Shown: positions 35,859-44,620, numbered from the stretch's first letter. The stretch is 46,874 bases of DNA from Acidobacteriota bacterium (GCA_022827025.1 JAJDTT010000054.1:1-46874), one strand, 5' to 3'. A program made the numbers and translations. The notes: generated by a model from the sequence alone, not told the origin.

Positions 35859-36807
35859 GAGAGCCGTCAGAGAAACTTCGGAAGAGATGGAGATCTTCTC
35901 CAAATACCTGAAAGAACGGGGTCTACGCATGACCCACCAACGCCGGAAGGTGGTGCAGAGCTTCCTCCAGACCAGCGGCCACGTGAGCATAGATGAGCTT
36001 CATGAACTGGTCAAGGAGAGCGATCGGCGAATCGGCGCGGCGACGGTCTTCCGCACGCTCAAGGCCCTGACCGACTGCGGGTTGGCCCGTGAAGTGGACC
36101 TGCACGACGGGCGGACCCGCTTCGAGCCCCAGTACAAGCGGCCCCATCACCACCACATGGTCTGCATCAAATGCCAAAGCACCATCGAGTTCCTGAGTCC
36201 CGAACTGGAGCAGGTCCAATCCCGCATCGTGTCCAACTATGGCTTCAATCCGGTCGAGCAGCAGGTGCAGATCTACGGAATCTGTGAAGATTGCCAGAAC
36301 CGGATCGAGACCCACCCGGAACCGGTGAGTTCCGATCGGGTCTTTGCCCGGGATGCCTTGAAGATCGCCATAGCAACGGAAAAGCGGGGCGTCAACTTCT
36401 ACAGCACCGCTTCCGAATTGGTGACCCATGACTCGACCAAGTCCACGTTTCTCAGAATGCTGGAGGACGAGGAAGGTCATCTGAAGCAGCTTCAGACGCA
36501 ATGGGATCGTCTGGTCGCCGATGATGAGCGGGTGCTGAACGCACCGGTCTTCCTGGATTTCGACTTCGATTCCCTGAAACAGATCTTCCCCGGCAAGGAC
36601 CAGATCAAGGCCCGGCTCAAGGAAAATCTGACTGCGGCCGAGGCCTTGCAGATCGCCATGAAGATGGAGAAGGACGCGTACGACTTCTTCCACGACTATG
36701 CCGAAAAGTTCGAGGACACCCAGGGCAAGGAGATCTTCCTGAAGTTCGCCGAAGAGGAGTGGGAACACTTTACCGAGATCCGGAAGGAACTCGACGCCCT
36801 GTCCTGA
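35857..36807 (+). CDS. Fur-family regulator fused to a rubrerythrin-like diiron domain
   Basis: This 316-residue two-domain protein combines two parts. Residues of about 10-150 are a complete Fur/PerR-type repressor: winged helix (LKERGLRMTHQRRKVVQSFL, ATVFRTLKALTDCGLA), the His cluster HHHHMVCIKC and structural-zinc CxxC pairs (CIKC and CEDC). Residues of about 160-316 are a four-helix ferritin-like domain with two half-sites: EKRGVNFY with MLEDEEGHLKQL, and EKDAYDFFHDYAEKF with FAEEEWEHFTEI, the Glu and ExxH ligands of a diiron centre. No rubredoxin domain is present. The likely job is metal- or peroxide-dependent repression coupled to iron oxidation or peroxide reduction; this is inferred. 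ATG 35887 (with GGAAGAG) is an alternative start that matches typical Fur N-termini better. Confidence 0.9.
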   Translation: MRAVRETSEEMEIFSKYLKERGLRMTHQRRKVVQSFLQTSGHVSIDELHELVKESDRRIGAATVFRTLKALTDCGLAREVDLHDGRTRFEPQYKRPHHHHMVCIKCQSTIEFLSPELEQVQSRIVSNYGFNPVEQQVQIYGICEDCQNRIETHPEPVSSDRVFARDALKIAIATEKRGVNFYSTASELVTHDSTKSTFLRMLEDEEGHLKQLQTQWDRLVADDERVLNAPVFLDFDFDSLKQIFPGKDQIKARLKENLTAAEALQIAMKMEKDAYDFFHDYAEKFEDTQGKEIFLKFAEEEWEHFTEIRKELDALS

Positions 36808-36866
36808 CAACCCTGGGCCGAAGCCGTCACGGCATTCGACGATCAATCGAAGACGGAGACTGGCCG

Positions 36867-37448
36867 ATGCGATGCCGACTGGAGGGTAGTGTCCTGGAAT
36901 TGGTCCAGGGGGACATCACGCTCCAGCGGGTGGACGCCATCGTCAACGCCGCCAACAAGTGGCTGAACCCTGGGGGAGGGGTGGACGCCGCCATACACCG
37001 GAGTGGCGGTCCGGCCATCGTGGAAGAGACCCGGCGCCGTTATCCCGAGGGCTGCCCCACGGGTCAGGGCGTCGTCACCGGCGCTGGAGATCTCCCGAGC
37101 CGTTTCGTCATCCACGCCGTGGGGCCGGTCTGGAACGGTGGGACCAGAGGTGAGCCCGCTCTGCTGGCCTCCGCCTACCGCTGTTGCCTGGACGAGGCCG
37201 TGGCCCACGAGTGCCGGAGCATCGCCTTCCCTTCCCTCTCCACGGGAGCCTTCGGCTACCCCGTGTCCAGGGCCACCCGGACCGCCGTTTCCACCGTCGT
37301 CGAGTTTCTGGAGGAACGCAGGGCTCCCGAGTTGGTCCGCTTCGTCCTCTTCGACGGGGCCACCTTTCGGGCCTACGCCGGCGCCCTGGGCGGGAACGCT
37401 CGCGTCAGCGGATCTGGAAGGAGTAGAGGTCCGCGTTCTTCAGAATGA
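36867..37448 (+). CDS. Macrodomain protein (MacroD-type, O-acetyl-ADP-ribose deacetylase-like)
   Basis: This 193-residue protein starts at ATG 36867; the frame is open further 5' but GGAG lies just before this codon. It holds one macrodomain: VQGDITLQRVDAIVNAANKW, LNPGGGVDAAIHRSGG, FVIHAVGPVWNGG and SIAFPSLSTGAFGYPVSRAT. These loops bind ADP-ribose; the Asn and GGGVDAAI loops are the catalytic signatures of the MacroD class, which removes ADP-ribose or the acetyl group. The last 20 residues (ARVSGSGRSRGPRSSE) are low-complexity and overlap the convergent propeller gene by 44 bp. It follows the Fur-rubrerythrin gene by 60 nt, possibly in one transcript. Confidence 0.9.
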   Translation: MRCRLEGSVLELVQGDITLQRVDAIVNAANKWLNPGGGVDAAIHRSGGPAIVEETRRRYPEGCPTGQGVVTGAGDLPSRFVIHAVGPVWNGGTRGEPALLASAYRCCLDEAVAHECRSIAFPSLSTGAFGYPVSRATRTAVSTVVEFLEERRAPELVRFVLFDGATFRAYAGALGGNARVSGSGRSRGPRSSE

Positions 37449-38907
37449 AACGGAGCCGCACCGGCTGGTCCAGTTCCTGCAGGCTGCGCCCGCTTTCCCA
37501 CCGGACCTCCTGGCCCGTACCGTTCCCTTCGATGGGCCGGCACGCCTCCCGCTCGAAACCGGCAATCGGCTTGCCGAACTGAGTGAGCGCCTCCACCCGC
37601 AGGGATCCTCCGGCGGCATCGGCGTTCACCCGCAGCTCGCCTCCCTGGAAGCGGAGGGGCCAGGTGGTCATGAGGCCTTCTTCGTCACCGGCGCGGACCG
37701 AGACGAATCCATCCGGCCGCAGCCGGGCCAGGCCCAGGGCGTCCCCTTCCAGGGTGCGGCCCTTGTATTCGGTTCCGACCAGTGCGAAGAGGTTGCGATG
37801 CGGGACGCTCGAACCTCTGTAATAGACTCGGATCTCGTCCTCCCTCACGACGACACATTCGGGATAGACCCGCTTGTCCTCCCAGGTCCCGGGGGTCCCC
37901 TTCAGGAAGATGTGCCGGTCGCCCACGCGCGTCCACTTCTTTCCGTCCCGGCTGAAGGCGAGCTGGGCGTCCAGCGTGTGGTTGAACCCGTCCATGAATT
38001 CGGGGTCCCCCGTGTACTCGTGATAGACGATCAGCATGCCCACGTATCCGCTCTCGTACGGAAAGACGGGCATGTAGTAGAACTCGGTGCCGGCGCCGTC
38101 CCGCTCGTCGGGGACCACCACTTCCTTGAGGTCCGTCCAGAGGGTGAAATTGAAGCTCTCCGCCAGGCCGATCCTCCGCGTGGGGTAGGCTTCCGGAGTC
38201 CGCACCTTGGCCCAGCGCAGGACATGGCGACCGTTGGGACGGTGATAGTAGACGTAGCGCTCGCGGCGCTGGTCCCAGAAGGGGGTCGACAGTCCGTCGC
38301 CGGTGGGCACGATCACCGGGTACGGGTGCGACGTCCAGCGATGCCCGTCGGAAGACCAGCCCACCCCGATGCCGAAGGTGTCGTACTTCATGTAGGCCAT
38401 CTTGTACGGACGCTCCGGGTCGTGGCCGTCATAGAAGACCCGGATCTCAGTGATGTCCTCGGGTATGACCAGCAGGTTGTTCTTGCGGCTCCCCTGGAAC
38501 TCCCGGAGCCCCAGGTCGGGACGCCGGAATCGAATCCCGTCCCCGGAGGTGGCGAAGCAGAGGTAGTTGGTGGTTTCGGGCCGGACGTTGTACCAGAGCT
38601 TGTAGAGACGTTCCTTTTCGTCGTAAATCACGTTGGAATACAGGATCCGGTTGCCCTCCCAAGGCCGTTCCGCCTTGAAGATGGGGTTTTCCGGCGCCTT
38701 ACGGGCGACGTGGACCCAACGGGCCACGTTCTCGATCCGGTCGATGAGCCAGTCGTCGAGGAAGAGCTGGCGCTCGGGCCCCACCTCCCGGACCGGAGCC
38801 TGCCGCTTGATATGGTCGAATCCCTGCGCCAGAACGGTCGTGCACAGCGCCAGGCCCAGCAGCCCGAGTACGATCGTCCGCCTCTGATTTCCGGCCCAAG
38901 TCATCAT
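37405..38907 (-). CDS. Secreted beta-propeller glycosidase-like protein, paralogue 4
   Basis: This 500-residue protein starts at ATG 38907 (followed by a second ATG) with GGAGGAACC upstream. The signal peptide QRRTIVLGLLGLALCTTVLA is followed by the family motifs ERQLFLDDWLIDRI, YKLWYNVRPET, CFATSGDGIRFRRPDLGL, GSRKNN and RERYVYYHRPNGRH. The C-terminal module runs from LRPDGFVSVRAGDEEGLMTT to RLRFILKNADLYSFQIR. It is the most diverged paralogue: it carries a longer middle (EFYYMPVFPYESGYVGMLIV, DGFNHTLDAQLAFSRDGKKW). The substrate is unknown. An extended -10 promoter lies at 38958-38966. The 3' end overlaps the macrodomain gene tail to tail. Confidence 0.86.
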   Translation of the reverse strand: MMTWAGNQRRTIVLGLLGLALCTTVLAQGFDHIKRQAPVREVGPERQLFLDDWLIDRIENVARWVHVARKAPENPIFKAERPWEGNRILYSNVIYDEKERLYKLWYNVRPETTNYLCFATSGDGIRFRRPDLGLREFQGSRKNNLLVIPEDITEIRVFYDGHDPERPYKMAYMKYDTFGIGVGWSSDGHRWTSHPYPVIVPTGDGLSTPFWDQRRERYVYYHRPNGRHVLRWAKVRTPEAYPTRRIGLAESFNFTLWTDLKEVVVPDERDGAGTEFYYMPVFPYESGYVGMLIVYHEYTGDPEFMDGFNHTLDAQLAFSRDGKKWTRVGDRHIFLKGTPGTWEDKRVYPECVVVREDEIRVYYRGSSVPHRNLFALVGTEYKGRTLEGDALGLARLRPDGFVSVRAGDEEGLMTTWPLRFQGGELRVNADAAGGSLRVEALTQFGKPIAGFEREACRPIEGNGTGQEVRWESGRSLQELDQPVRLRFILKNADLYSFQIR

Positions 38908-38957
38908 GTCGGTTCCTCCACCTGTTTCATCCGATTCAGATCCGCTGTGGCCGTCGA

Positions 38958-38966
38958 AGTATAGCA
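38958..38966 (-). promoter_or_regulatory. Extended -10 promoter element (TGCTATACT) of propeller paralogue 4
   Basis: On the minus strand TGC-TATACT lies 51 nt upstream of the ATG at 38907. The 11-mer TGCTATACTTC is identical to that upstream of the DUF1080 gene (6480-6488). Confidence 0.4.
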
Positions 38967-39034
38967 GCCCGTTCTTGAGACTCGGCGCCACGTGGAGGCA
39001 GCCTCCGCCACGGTCGACCACGGGCTGCTAAGCT

Positions 39035-40867
39035 ATGGCGATGCATGCGGAACGGCCCCCGGTGCTTGGCCCGGAGGATTCGAACGGAGACGCCAACGGC
39101 GCCACCGGCGCCGAAGAAGTGCATTGGGACTTGGACGCCCTCTATCCCGGGCCGGACGCCCTGGAAAGGGATCTGGAACGGACTCGGGACGAGGCCGCCG
39201 GTTTCGAAAAACGTTACCGGGGGAAGGTGGGCCGTCTCGACGGTCGTGAGTTGGCTCAGGCCGTCCGCGAGTTCGAAGCGCTGCAGGTCGGCCTGGGACG
39301 GGCCGGCTCCTATGCCTACCTGTGGTGGTGCACCAAGACTCAGGATCCCACCCGCGGCGCCCTTCTACAGAAGACAAGAGAGGCTTCCACGCAACTGGTT
39401 CGGAAGATCCTCTTCTTCGAGCTGGAGTGGCTGGAGCTGGACGAAACTCGGGCGTCAGAATTGCTTGCCAGCTCGGAGCTGCAACCCTTCCGGCACTACC
39501 TGGAGGTGGAGCGGCTGCGGGCGCCCCACGTCCTGAGTGAGCCGGAAGAGAAGATTCTGGCGGAAAAACGGGTCACGGGCCGAGCTGCATGGAACCGACT
39601 CTTCGACCAGATGCACGGGGCCGCCCGCTACACCTGCGGGGATCGCGAGATGACCCGCGAGGAACTGCTCTCCCGCCTCTATGACCCGGACCGGGAGGTG
39701 AGGCGGGAATCGGCGCTGGCCTTCAGCCGGGGCTTGGAGCAACGGGTCAGCGAGATGGCCTTCATCTCCAACACCATGCTGGCCGACAAGGCCTCCGACG
39801 ACCGGCTCAGGAAATATCCCCACTGGCTGGCCAGCCGGAATCTGGACAACGAGATCAGCGACGAAGCCGTCGAGGTCCTGGTGCAGGCGGTGACCGAGCG
39901 TTATGACCTGGCGGCCCGCCACTACCGGCTCAAGCAGCGCCTTTTGAAGCTGGACCGTTCCTGGGACTATGACCGCTACGCCCCCGTCGGCGCCGCTCCC
40001 GGCCGGTATTCCTGGGATTCTGCCCGGCGCACCGTTCTGGAGGCGTACGTTGCGTTCCACCCGTCCATGGAATCCATCGCCGCCCGTTTCTTCGACGAAC
40101 GCTGGATCGACGCTCCTCCCAATCCGGGAAAATCGGGGGGAGCCTTCAGCCACCAGACCGTCCCCCCGGTTCACCCCTACATCATGATGAACTACACGGG
40201 CAACATTCGGGACGTCCAGGTCCTGGCCCACGAACTGGGGCACGGGGTCCACCAGTACCTCTCCCGAACCCAGGGCTACCTGCAATCCCGTCCCCCCCTG
40301 ACCACTTCGGAGACGGCCTCCGTCTTCGGGGAGATGCTGGTCTTCGATCACCTGCTCCGGAAGGAGACGGAGCCGGGGGTCCGGTTGTCCATCCTGGTGG
40401 GCAACATCGACGATACGATGGCGACCGTCTTCCGGCAGATCGCCCTGCACCGCTTCGAGGAACGGACGCACAACGCGCGGCGGGACGAGGGAGAGCTGTC
40501 GGTGGACCGCTTCAATCAACTCTGGATGGAAACCCAGGAGGAGATGTTCCAGGGAAGCGTCCGCCTGGGAGAGCACTACCGCACCTGGTGGAGCTACATC
40601 CCCCATTTCATCCACACTCCCGGCTACGTTTACGCCTACGCCTTCGGCAAGCTGCTGGTCCTGGCCCTGTACGGCCGCTACAAGCAGGGCGCGGACGGAT
40701 TCGCCGAGGAGTATCTGCGTCTGCTGGAGGCCGGAGGTTCGGATTGGCCCCACGTCATGATTCGCCGCATGGGCGTGGACCTGGCGGACCCCGATTTCTG
40801 GAACACCGGCCTTTCAATGACAGAGGAGATGATCCGGCAGGCGGAAGAACTGAGTGAGTCAACCTGA
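39035..40867 (+). CDS. pepF: Oligoendopeptidase F (M3 family zinc metallopeptidase)
   Basis: This 610-residue cytoplasmic enzyme cleaves short oligopeptides. The zinc site is HELGHGVHQYLS (His399, Glu400, His403), with the third ligand Glu in the LTTSETASVFGEMLVF helix. The N-terminal oligoendopeptidase F domain (VHWDLDALYPGPDALERDLE and on) and the length are normal. The first 25 residues are low-complexity. There is no ribosome-binding site before ATG 39035; TGC-TAAGCT (39026-39034) just upstream resembles an extended -10 box, which would place the transcript start at the second ATG (39041) and make the message leaderless. The next gene overlaps or abuts the stop. Confidence 0.95.
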   Translation: MAMHAERPPVLGPEDSNGDANGATGAEEVHWDLDALYPGPDALERDLERTRDEAAGFEKRYRGKVGRLDGRELAQAVREFEALQVGLGRAGSYAYLWWCTKTQDPTRGALLQKTREASTQLVRKILFFELEWLELDETRASELLASSELQPFRHYLEVERLRAPHVLSEPEEKILAEKRVTGRAAWNRLFDQMHGAARYTCGDREMTREELLSRLYDPDREVRRESALAFSRGLEQRVSEMAFISNTMLADKASDDRLRKYPHWLASRNLDNEISDEAVEVLVQAVTERYDLAARHYRLKQRLLKLDRSWDYDRYAPVGAAPGRYSWDSARRTVLEAYVAFHPSMESIAARFFDERWIDAPPNPGKSGGAFSHQTVPPVHPYIMMNYTGNIRDVQVLAHELGHGVHQYLSRTQGYLQSRPPLTTSETASVFGEMLVFDHLLRKETEPGVRLSILVGNIDDTMATVFRQIALHRFEERTHNARRDEGELSVDRFNQLWMETQEEMFQGSVRLGEHYRTWWSYIPHFIHTPGYVYAYAFGKLLVLALYGRYKQGADGFAEEYLRLLEAGGSDWPHVMIRRMGVDLADPDFWNTGLSMTEEMIRQAEELSEST

Positions 40868-42131
40868 AATGTCCGAAACTCCGCACCTCCGGCGCAATGG
40901 ATTGCCGTTCCTCCCGGGAATCGGCCTCGTTTTCATGTTGGCGTTCTGCCTCAGCGGGCTGCGGGCCGGCGACTGGCCCCAGTTTCTGGGACCGACCCGG
41001 GACGGCGTCTACGCCGGGGAGGACCTGGCCCCTCAGTGGCCCCCGCCGGGACCACGCGTGCTCTGGAAGCGGGACGTCGGAGAAGGGTTCGCCAACCCCA
41101 TCGTGGCGGGCGGCACCCTGATCCTCTTTCACCGGGTGGACGACCGGGACGTGGTGGACGCCCTGGGAGCGGACGACGGCCGGGAGTTGTGGAGCTTCTC
41201 CTACCCCACCGACTACCGGGACGATTTCGGCTTCGACGAGGGGCCCCGGGCCAGTCCGGCGGCGGCCGGCGACCGAGTCTACACCTTCGGCGCTCAGGGA
41301 ATCCTCCAATGCCTGGGACTGGGTTCGGGCCGCCGGATCTGGCAGGTGGACACCCGCTCCCAATTCCGACCGCGCAAGGGCTTCTTCGGCGCCGCCTGTT
41401 CCCCGCTGGTCCGGGACGGGGCCGTCTACGTCCATGTGGGCGCCAAAGGCGCCGGTGTCGTGGCTTTCGACGCCGACACGGGACGGACCCTCTGGAAGGC
41501 CACCGACGACGAGGCGGGCTACGCTTCGCCCGTGCACGCCTCCATCGGGGGCAAGCCGCGGATCGTCTCCTTCACCCGGAACGGCGTGGTCTCCATCGAC
41601 CCGGCCAATGGGAAAATCGGCTTCCGAGTGCGCTGGCGGTCGCGAAGCCGGGCTTCGGTCAACGCGGCCACTCCCCTCATCGTCGGCGACCAGATCTTCG
41701 TGTCCGCCAGCTACAGCACCGGCGCCCTGCTCCTGGATGCCGCCGGAGAGCCGCCCGAGAAGATCTGGACTTCCAACGACGCCCTCAGCAACCACTACGC
41801 CACCAGCGTCTACCGGGACGGCTATCTCTACGGTTTTCACGGCCGCCAGGAATACGGTCCCAGCCTGCGCTGCGTCGAGTGGCGCACCGGAAGGGTCGAG
41901 TGGAACCGGGACGGCCTCGGCGCCGGGACCGTCACCCTGGCCGGAGACCGGCTGTTGATCCTGACCGAGCGGGGAGAATTGATTCTGGCCGCGGCCGATC
42001 CCGAGGGTTTCCGGGTGATCTCGCGCGCCAAGGTCCTGGAGGGCACGGTGCGCGCCTATCCGGCCCTGGCCGGAGCCCGCCTCCATGCCCGAAACGAGAA
42101 GGCGCTGGTCTGTGTCGACTTGAGCAAATGA
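40854..42131 (+). CDS. Exported PQQ-like beta-propeller protein
   Basis: This protein has 425 residues from GTG 40854, which overlaps the pepF end by 14 nt; ATG 40869 (1 nt after the pepF stop) is an equally possible start. The leader FLPGIGLVFMLAFCLSGLRA is followed directly by DWPQFLGPTRDGVY, the typical entry motif of a large family of PQQ-like propeller proteins in Acidobacteriota and Planctomycetota. Repeats such as VDALGADDGRELWSF, QCLGLGSGRRIWQVD and VVAFDADTGRTLWKATDDEA are the tryptophan-docking blades. No quinoprotein dehydrogenase disulfide or metal site is evident, so a scaffold or binding role is more likely than PQQ catalysis. It is probably co-transcribed with pepF. Confidence 0.88.
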   Translation: MSQPEMSETPHLRRNGLPFLPGIGLVFMLAFCLSGLRAGDWPQFLGPTRDGVYAGEDLAPQWPPPGPRVLWKRDVGEGFANPIVAGGTLILFHRVDDRDVVDALGADDGRELWSFSYPTDYRDDFGFDEGPRASPAAAGDRVYTFGAQGILQCLGLGSGRRIWQVDTRSQFRPRKGFFGAACSPLVRDGAVYVHVGAKGAGVVAFDADTGRTLWKATDDEAGYASPVHASIGGKPRIVSFTRNGVVSIDPANGKIGFRVRWRSRSRASVNAATPLIVGDQIFVSASYSTGALLLDAAGEPPEKIWTSNDALSNHYATSVYRDGYLYGFHGRQEYGPSLRCVEWRTGRVEWNRDGLGAGTVTLAGDRLLILTERGELILAAADPEGFRVISRAKVLEGTVRAYPALAGARLHARNEKALVCVDLSK

Positions 42132-42225
42132 TAATGAAACGGCGCCGCCCGGCTGGAATGCAGGCGGCGGAAAGAGTAGCCTGGGGCCAAGGTCTTTCGA
42201 CACGATTCAACGGGAGGATACGACA

Positions 42226-43551
42226 ATGGTGAAGCCGATCGAGCGAAGGAGTTTCCTGAAGAGTTCCGCCGGTGTGGTGGCTACGGCCGCCGTGGGCACC
42301 GGTTCCGCCGCCGGCCTGTTGTCCCGGGCCGACGCCAACGACACCATCCGGGCGGGAGTGGTGGGACTCCGAGGCCGGGGCAGGTCCCACATCAAGGGTT
42401 TCGCCGGATTGCCGAAGGTGGAAGTCGCGGCGTTGTGCGACGTCGACGAGAACATCATGGCCGAGCGCAACTCCGACCTGGAGAAGCTGACGGGGCGCAA
42501 GGCCCGGACCTACACCGACATGCGCCGTTTGCTGGAGGCCAAGGACATCGACGTGGTGGGATTCGCCACGCCCAACCACTGGCACGCCCTGGGCGGGATC
42601 TGGGCCTGCCAGGCGGGCAAGGACGCGTACGTGGAGAAGCCCTGCTCCCACAACGTCTGGGAAGGCCGGAAGCTGGTGGAAGCGGCCCGCCGTTACGGCC
42701 GGATCGTCCAGCACGGCACCCAGTCCCGGTCCAGCGCCGGCGTTCGCGAGGGCGTTCGGAAGCTCCGGGAAGGCGCGATCGGGGACGTCTACATGGCCAA
42801 GGGACTCTGCTACAAGTGGAGGAACACCATCGGCCGCACCCCGGAAGAGCCGGCTCCCGACGGCGTCCACTACGACCTGTGGCTGGGTCCCGCGCCCCAG
42901 CGTCCCTACAGCCGCAACCGGTTTCACTACAACTGGCACTGGCACTGGGACTACGGCAACGGAGACATCGGGAACCAGGGCGTGCACGAGATGGACATGG
43001 CGCGCTGGGGGCTGGGCGTGGGCTTGCCCACCCGGGTCCAGTCATCCGGCGGCCACTACATGTTCGACGACGACCAGGAGACGCCAAACTGCCAGTTGGC
43101 CACCTTCGAGTACCCGGACCAGAAGAAACAACTGGTCTTCGAGGTGCGCCACTGGATCACCAACCATGAAGCCGGTCTCGGCAAGGGGGAGTCCAACGAG
43201 GTGGGGGTCCTCTTTTTCGGCTCCGAGGGATACATGGTCATGCAGGGAGGCAAGGGCTACCGGACCTACCTGGGTCGGAAACGGGAGCCGGGACCGACCC
43301 GCATGGAAGGGGGCAACAACTTCGCCAACTTCATCGAGGCCGTCCGCTCCCGCCGGACGGAGGATCTCAACGCCGAGATCGAAGAGGGCCACCTCTCTTC
43401 GGCGCTCTGCCACCTGGCGAACATGGCCTACCGCGCCGGCCGGACGCTGGATTTCGATCCCGAAACCGAGACGGTCCAGGGCGACAACGAGGCCAGCGCA
43501 ATGCTGACGCGCGATTACCGGGCGCCCTTCGTGGTCCCCGAAACGGTCTGA
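42226..43551 (+). CDS. Tat-exported Gfo/Idh/MocA-family oxidoreductase
   Basis: This 441-residue protein starts at ATG 42226 after CGGGAGGATACGACA. A twin-arginine leader (ERRSFLKSSAGVVATAAVG, residues 6-24) exports it folded, with its nucleotide cofactor. The Rossmann region reads IRAGVVGLRGRGRSHIKGFA; the usual GxGxxG is GLRGRG here. VVGFATPNHWHALGGIWACQ and AYVEKPCSHNVWEGRKLVEA (EKP motif with catalytic Lys) follow, then the C-terminal Gfo/Idh sheet with HYNWHWHWDYGNGDIGNQGV and HEMDMARWGLG. Exported members oxidise sugars or glycosides at C3, feeding DUF1080-type enzymes; one is encoded at 5698-6420. It is followed by a hairpin and tRNA-Val. Confidence 0.93.
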   Translation: MVKPIERRSFLKSSAGVVATAAVGTGSAAGLLSRADANDTIRAGVVGLRGRGRSHIKGFAGLPKVEVAALCDVDENIMAERNSDLEKLTGRKARTYTDMRRLLEAKDIDVVGFATPNHWHALGGIWACQAGKDAYVEKPCSHNVWEGRKLVEAARRYGRIVQHGTQSRSSAGVREGVRKLREGAIGDVYMAKGLCYKWRNTIGRTPEEPAPDGVHYDLWLGPAPQRPYSRNRFHYNWHWHWDYGNGDIGNQGVHEMDMARWGLGVGLPTRVQSSGGHYMFDDDQETPNCQLATFEYPDQKKQLVFEVRHWITNHEAGLGKGESNEVGVLFFGSEGYMVMQGGKGYRTYLGRKREPGPTRMEGGNNFANFIEAVRSRRTEDLNAEIEEGHLSSALCHLANMAYRAGRTLDFDPETETVQGDNEASAMLTRDYRAPFVVPETV

Positions 43552-43569
43552 GTCCGCCAGAATGGAAAA

Positions 43570-43595
43570 GGGTCCGCCGGAGACCGGCTGGACCC
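43570..43595 (+). terminator. Terminator-like hairpin after the Gfo/Idh gene
   Basis: GGGTCC-GCCGG pairs with CCGGC-(T)-GGACCC around an AGA loop: an 11-bp stem with one bulged T. It is 19 nt after the stop and 7 nt before tRNA-Val. The tail TGTTGTG is only weakly U-rich. Confidence 0.5.
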
Positions 43596-43601
43596 TGTTG
43601 T

Positions 43602-43677
43602 GGGCGGTTAGCTCAGCTGGGAGAGCACCTCCCTTACAAGGAGGAGGCCGGCAGTTCGAACCTGCCACCGCCCACCA
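43602..43677 (+). tRNA. tRNA-Val (anticodon TAC)
   Basis: This is a complete cloverleaf. The acceptor GGGCGGT pairs with ACCGCCC, followed by A and an encoded CCA. The D-arm is AGCTCAGCTGGGAGAGC. The anticodon stem CTCCC/GGAGG-type encloses the loop CTTACAA, giving TAC. The T-arm loop is TTCGAAC. The length is 76 nt with CCA. It converges with proC. Confidence 0.95.
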
Positions 43678-43690
43678 GAACCCGCGTCGT

Positions 43691-44515
43691 TCACGATTCC
43701 GCAGAATTCCGGTTCAACTCTTTCGACCGGGCCGTCGCCGCCGCCACCGCGCTCATGAGCGCGGCCCGCAGGGCCCGGTCTTCCAGCTCCCTCAATGCCG
43801 CCGCGGTGGTGCCGCCCGGCGTCGTCACCCGGTCCCTCAGCACCGCCGGATGCTCGCCGCTTTCCTGCACCTGCCTGGCCGCTCCCAGAACGGTCTGGGC
43901 GGCCAGCTTCATGGCCACGTCCCGGGGGAGACCCATGTGGACCCCGCCGTCGCAGAGGGCCTCGATGACGGTGTAGACGTAGGCCGGACCGCTGCCGCTG
44001 AGCCCCGTGACGGCATCCAGGAGCTTCTCCTCCACCCGGACCACTTCCCCCACCGCCCCGAAGAGGGCCTCGGCCACCTGGTAGTGCTCTTCGGTCGCCG
44101 GATCGCAACCGGCGATGGCGCTGGCCGCGGCATCCACGGTGGCCGCGATGTTGGGCATGACCCGGATGACCGGGTTGTTCTTCCCCAGAAGGTCCCGTAT
44201 GCGGGAGCTCTCGACCCCGGCCAGGATGGAGATGACGAGTTGACCGCCGCGCACGGAACCGCGAATGCTCGCGACCACCTTGGGAAGAATCTGGGGCTTG
44301 ACCGCGAGCAGGATGACGTCGGCTCCCGCGACATGGGGACCCGGGTCGAAGTCGACATTCACGCCGTGGCGTGACCGGAGCGTCTCCAGCAGGCCGGGCA
44401 GGATGTCGATCACCGTGATCCTGCGGGCCGGCGCCAGTCCGGACCGGATGATTCCCCGGAGCAGAGCCGCTCCCATGTTTCCGCCACCGATCAGGAGAAC
44501 GTTTTTCTTCTGCAT
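43691..44515 (-). CDS. proC: Pyrroline-5-carboxylate reductase
   Basis: This 274-residue enzyme reduces 1-pyrroline-5-carboxylate to proline with NAD(P)H. The N-terminal Rossmann motif is VLLIGGGNMGAALLRGII; the middle VILLAVKPQILPKVV and SILAGVESSRIRDLL, and the signature LSGSGPAYVYTVIEALCDGG with DRVTTPGGTTAAALRELED, are all typical. The ribosome-binding site GGAAAGAGA precedes ATG 44515, and an extended -10 box is at 44544-44552. It stands alone. Confidence 0.95.
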   Translation of the reverse strand: MQKKNVLLIGGGNMGAALLRGIIRSGLAPARRITVIDILPGLLETLRSRHGVNVDFDPGPHVAGADVILLAVKPQILPKVVASIRGSVRGGQLVISILAGVESSRIRDLLGKNNPVIRVMPNIAATVDAAASAIAGCDPATEEHYQVAEALFGAVGEVVRVEEKLLDAVTGLSGSGPAYVYTVIEALCDGGVHMGLPRDVAMKLAAQTVLGAARQVQESGEHPAVLRDRVTTPGGTTAAALRELEDRALRAALMSAVAAATARSKELNRNSAES

Positions 44516-44543
44516 GGAAGTTCTCTTTCCGAGACGACGGTCA

Positions 44544-44552
44544 AGTGTAGCA
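44544..44552 (-). promoter_or_regulatory. Extended -10 promoter element (TGCTACACT) of proC
   Basis: On the minus strand TGC-TACACT (4/6 to TATAAT plus TGn) lies 29 nt upstream of the proC ATG. It resembles the elements upstream of the DUF1080 gene, propeller paralogue 4 and tRNA-Gln. Confidence 0.35.
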
Positions 44553-44620
44553 GTCTGTCGAATAGGCGTCGCGGTGTCCGATGGGTCCCCCGCGCCAGCG
44601 GACGACTTTGCTCTCTGGGA

